From Bradyrhizobium erythrophlei (GTDB taxonomy: Bacteria; Pseudomonadota; Alphaproteobacteria; Rhizobiales; Xanthobacteraceae): 64,000 nucleotides of DNA. The notes beneath the pieces were generated by a model, which was given only the letters and a program-made list of their open reading frames with translations, was not told the origin of the DNA and ran no database searches. The position numbers were made by a program, and so were the translations under genes. Shown here piece after piece: positions 63,945 through 64,000 of the stretch (position 1 is the first letter of the stretch; each line of letters starts with the position of its first letter). The stretch is from positions 1,798,001-1,862,000 of the forward strand of contig NZ_LT670818.1 of the NCBI RefSeq assembly GCF_900129505.1. The letters run 5' to 3'.

Positions 63945-64000
63945 AATCCCTCGTCGACGAGCCGGCACGGCCAGCGCCTGAGGGTAAACGACAATGAGTT

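Overview
The window looks like chromosomal DNA of an alphaproteobacterium of the Bradyrhizobium/Rhodopseudomonas group. The grounds are high G+C coding sequence, an HWE-type histidine kinase, DUF3551- and DUF6894-type small proteins, many ABC, Bug and RND transport genes, and intergenic palindromic repeats of a kind common in that group. These rest on recognition of families by eye; no database search was possible.

Left part (1-17 kb): an HWE sensor kinase, a secreted carboxymuconolactone-decarboxylase-like protein, and a complete branched-chain-amino-acid-type ABC importer (binding protein, two ATPases, two permeases) followed by a RidA-family protein. Next come a yccF gene split by an IS630-family element, a DUF6894-like protein, a secreted alpha/beta hydrolase, a SulP anion transporter, a large PAS/GGDEF/EAL protein and an SsuD-like flavin monooxygenase.

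Middle (17.3-40.2 kb): a genomic island of about 22.9 kb inserted in a tRNA-Arg(CCG) gene. It is bounded by a perfect 45-bp direct repeat and carries a tyrosine integrase at its right end. Its cargo is mainly redox and efflux: a three-gene molybdenum hydroxylase/cytochrome c operon, Dps, a Tat-exported haloperoxidase-like hydrolase, an old yellow enzyme, a LysR regulator, fumarase C, ThrE-like and YoaK-like membrane proteins, an NAD-dependent epimerase, a beta-propeller protein joined to a FUSC/DUF1656/HlyD efflux set, and a TetR regulator with an aldo/keto reductase. A decayed muconate-cycloisomerase-like gene is also present. The set reads as a module for oxidising, reducing and exporting aromatic or electrophilic compounds, with protection against oxidative stress; that reading is inference.

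Right part (40.2-64 kb): a membrane protein, a lytic transglycosylase, and a MarR-headed operon (isochorismatase-like hydrolase, small membrane protein, MFS exporter) with a clear palindromic operator. A LysR regulator lies divergent from an RND efflux locus that includes two unusual extra genes; the locus is flanked by an intact and a truncated copy of the same small monooxygenase gene. Then follow DUF899, AHSA1/ArsR, DUF3551, an orphan Bug receptor, a VOC protein, an acyl-CoA ligase convergent with a cytochrome P450, a YtcJ-like amidohydrolase, a second IS630 copy, and an HD-GYP protein whose stop codon has been displaced by that IS.

The most noteworthy points are the tRNA-Arg island and its cargo, the two IS630 copies (3-bp target duplications, identical centres with divergent ends, one splitting yccF and one giving an HD-GYP protein a new tail), the extra components of the RND locus, and several operator-like palindromes that tie regulators to their genes.
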